Below, one piece after another: positions 62,365 through 64,000 of a stretch of 64,000 nt of DNA; position 1 is the first letter of the stretch, and the number at the start of each line of letters is the position of its first letter. The translations under genes and the position numbers were made by a program. Source of the stretch: Mixta mediterraneensis (GTDB lineage Bacteria > Pseudomonadota > Gammaproteobacteria > Enterobacterales > Enterobacteriaceae); assembly GCF_014946725.1 (NCBI RefSeq), contig NZ_JACFXY010000001.1, forward strand, positions 620,001-684,000. The letters run 5' to 3'. The notes below the pieces were generated by a model. It saw nothing but the letters and a program-made list of their open reading frames with translations, did not search any database and was not told the DNA's origin.

Positions 62365-62907
62365 TTATCGCGTTAACAGCTGCTTATAATAATGCCAGTC
62401 AAAGGCCGGACCGGGATCGGTTTTCCGTTCCGGAGCAATATCGCTGTGTCCGGTTATACGCGATAGTGTAAGCGGATAACTCTGCATCAATAACTGCGTA
62501 ATCCGTTGTAATGACTGATATTGCGCCTCGGTGTACGGCTCAACATCGGTCCCCTCAAGCTCAATGCCAATCGAATAATCGTTGCAGTTATCACGTCCTT
62601 CAAACTGTGAGACACCCGCATGCCAGGCTCGTTTATCAAACGGCACATATTGAACGATTTCGCCATCACGACGAATTAAACAATGCGCCGCCACACGTAA
62701 GTGCGCAATATCGGCAAAATAGGGATGCGCATCAGCAGGCAAGGCCCCCGTAAAAAGCTGATCAATCCACGGTCCACCAAATTCGCCCGGCGGTAAGCTG
62801 ATATTGTGGATAATCAGTAGCGAAGGTACTTCCTCATCAGGCCGATCGTTGCAGTGCGGAGAAGGCACCTGACGCACGCCGCTTAGCCAACCTTGTTCAA
62901 TTTTCAT
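62365..62907 (-). CDS. ampD: 1,6-anhydro-N-acetylmuramyl-L-alanine amidase AmpD
   Basis: Cytosolic zinc amidase that recycles muropeptides and thereby represses ampC induction. 180 residues (E. coli 183). Zinc ligands are His34 (LLIIHNISLP), His154 (ITGHSDIAP) and Asp164 (KTDPGPAF), identical numbering to E. coli. It is divergent from nadC across about 200 bp and leads ampDE. No ampC or ampR is in the window. Confidence 0.96.
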   Translation of the reverse strand: MKIEQGWLSGVRQVPSPHCNDRPDEEVPSLLIIHNISLPPGEFGGPWIDQLFTGALPADAHPYFADIAHLRVAAHCLIRRDGEIVQYVPFDKRAWHAGVSQFEGRDNCNDYSIGIELEGTDVEPYTEAQYQSLQRITQLLMQSYPLTLSRITGHSDIAPERKTDPGPAFDWHYYKQLLTR

Positions 62908-63003
62908 GCCGACTCCCTTATCCAGACCTGGCTGAGAATAGCATGAATTTAAAGGGCTTCTTGCGCCTTAATGCGTCACGGTAAAGGTGAATAATCGGTG
63001 TAA

Positions 63004-64000
<997 letters not shown>

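Overview
The window is a chromosomal segment of a gamma-proteobacterium in the Enterobacterales. Gene content and order follow the Escherichia coli dgt-to-nadC region closely: dgt, mtn-btuF, erpA, hemL, fhuACDB, mrcB, hrpB, thpR, sfsA, dksA, gluQ, pcnB-folK, panBCD, yadGH, can, hpt, cueO, yacC, speED, acnB-yacL, lpd/aceFE/pdhR, aroP, ampDE, nadC. Several E. coli neighbours (the TRIC gene yadS, clcA, the yad fimbriae, yadE, gcd, yacH) are absent. With the protein divergence this fits Erwiniaceae (Pantoea/Erwinia-like) better than Escherichia or Salmonella. The genus is an inference.

Layout. 1-23.6 kb is conserved core: nucleotide salvage, B12 uptake, Fe-S and heme assembly, ferrichrome uptake under a Fur box, PBP1b, RNA enzymes, DksA, poly(A) polymerase started from an ATT codon, folate and pantothenate genes. 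23.6-27.7 kb is accessory: an acyltransferase-3 gene and an IS1 copy that was itself split by an IS21-family element, both with intact target duplications. 27.8-36.2 kb returns to core, with a CueR-type promoter before cueO and a PurR-like box before hpt. 36.3-45.0 kb is a catabolic island between speD and yacL: a leftward dtnK-like/pdxA2/deoR operon and a divergent rightward operon (iron alcohol dehydrogenase, DapA-family aldolase, sodium/solute symporter, sialidase-fold protein, short-chain dehydrogenase). 45-57.9 kb holds acnB, the pyruvate dehydrogenase genes with a perfect PdhR operator, and aroP. 58.2-61.3 kb is an A+T-rich restriction-modification locus: an adenine methylase followed by an EcoRV-like endonuclease gene split by an IS5-family element; removing the element and one TTA duplication restores the frame exactly. 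ampE, ampD and nadC close the window.

The two regions most worth attention are the uncharacterised catabolic island (the combination with a cytosolic sialidase-like protein is not one I recognise) and the interrupted EcoRV-family system, which leaves a probable orphan methylase.
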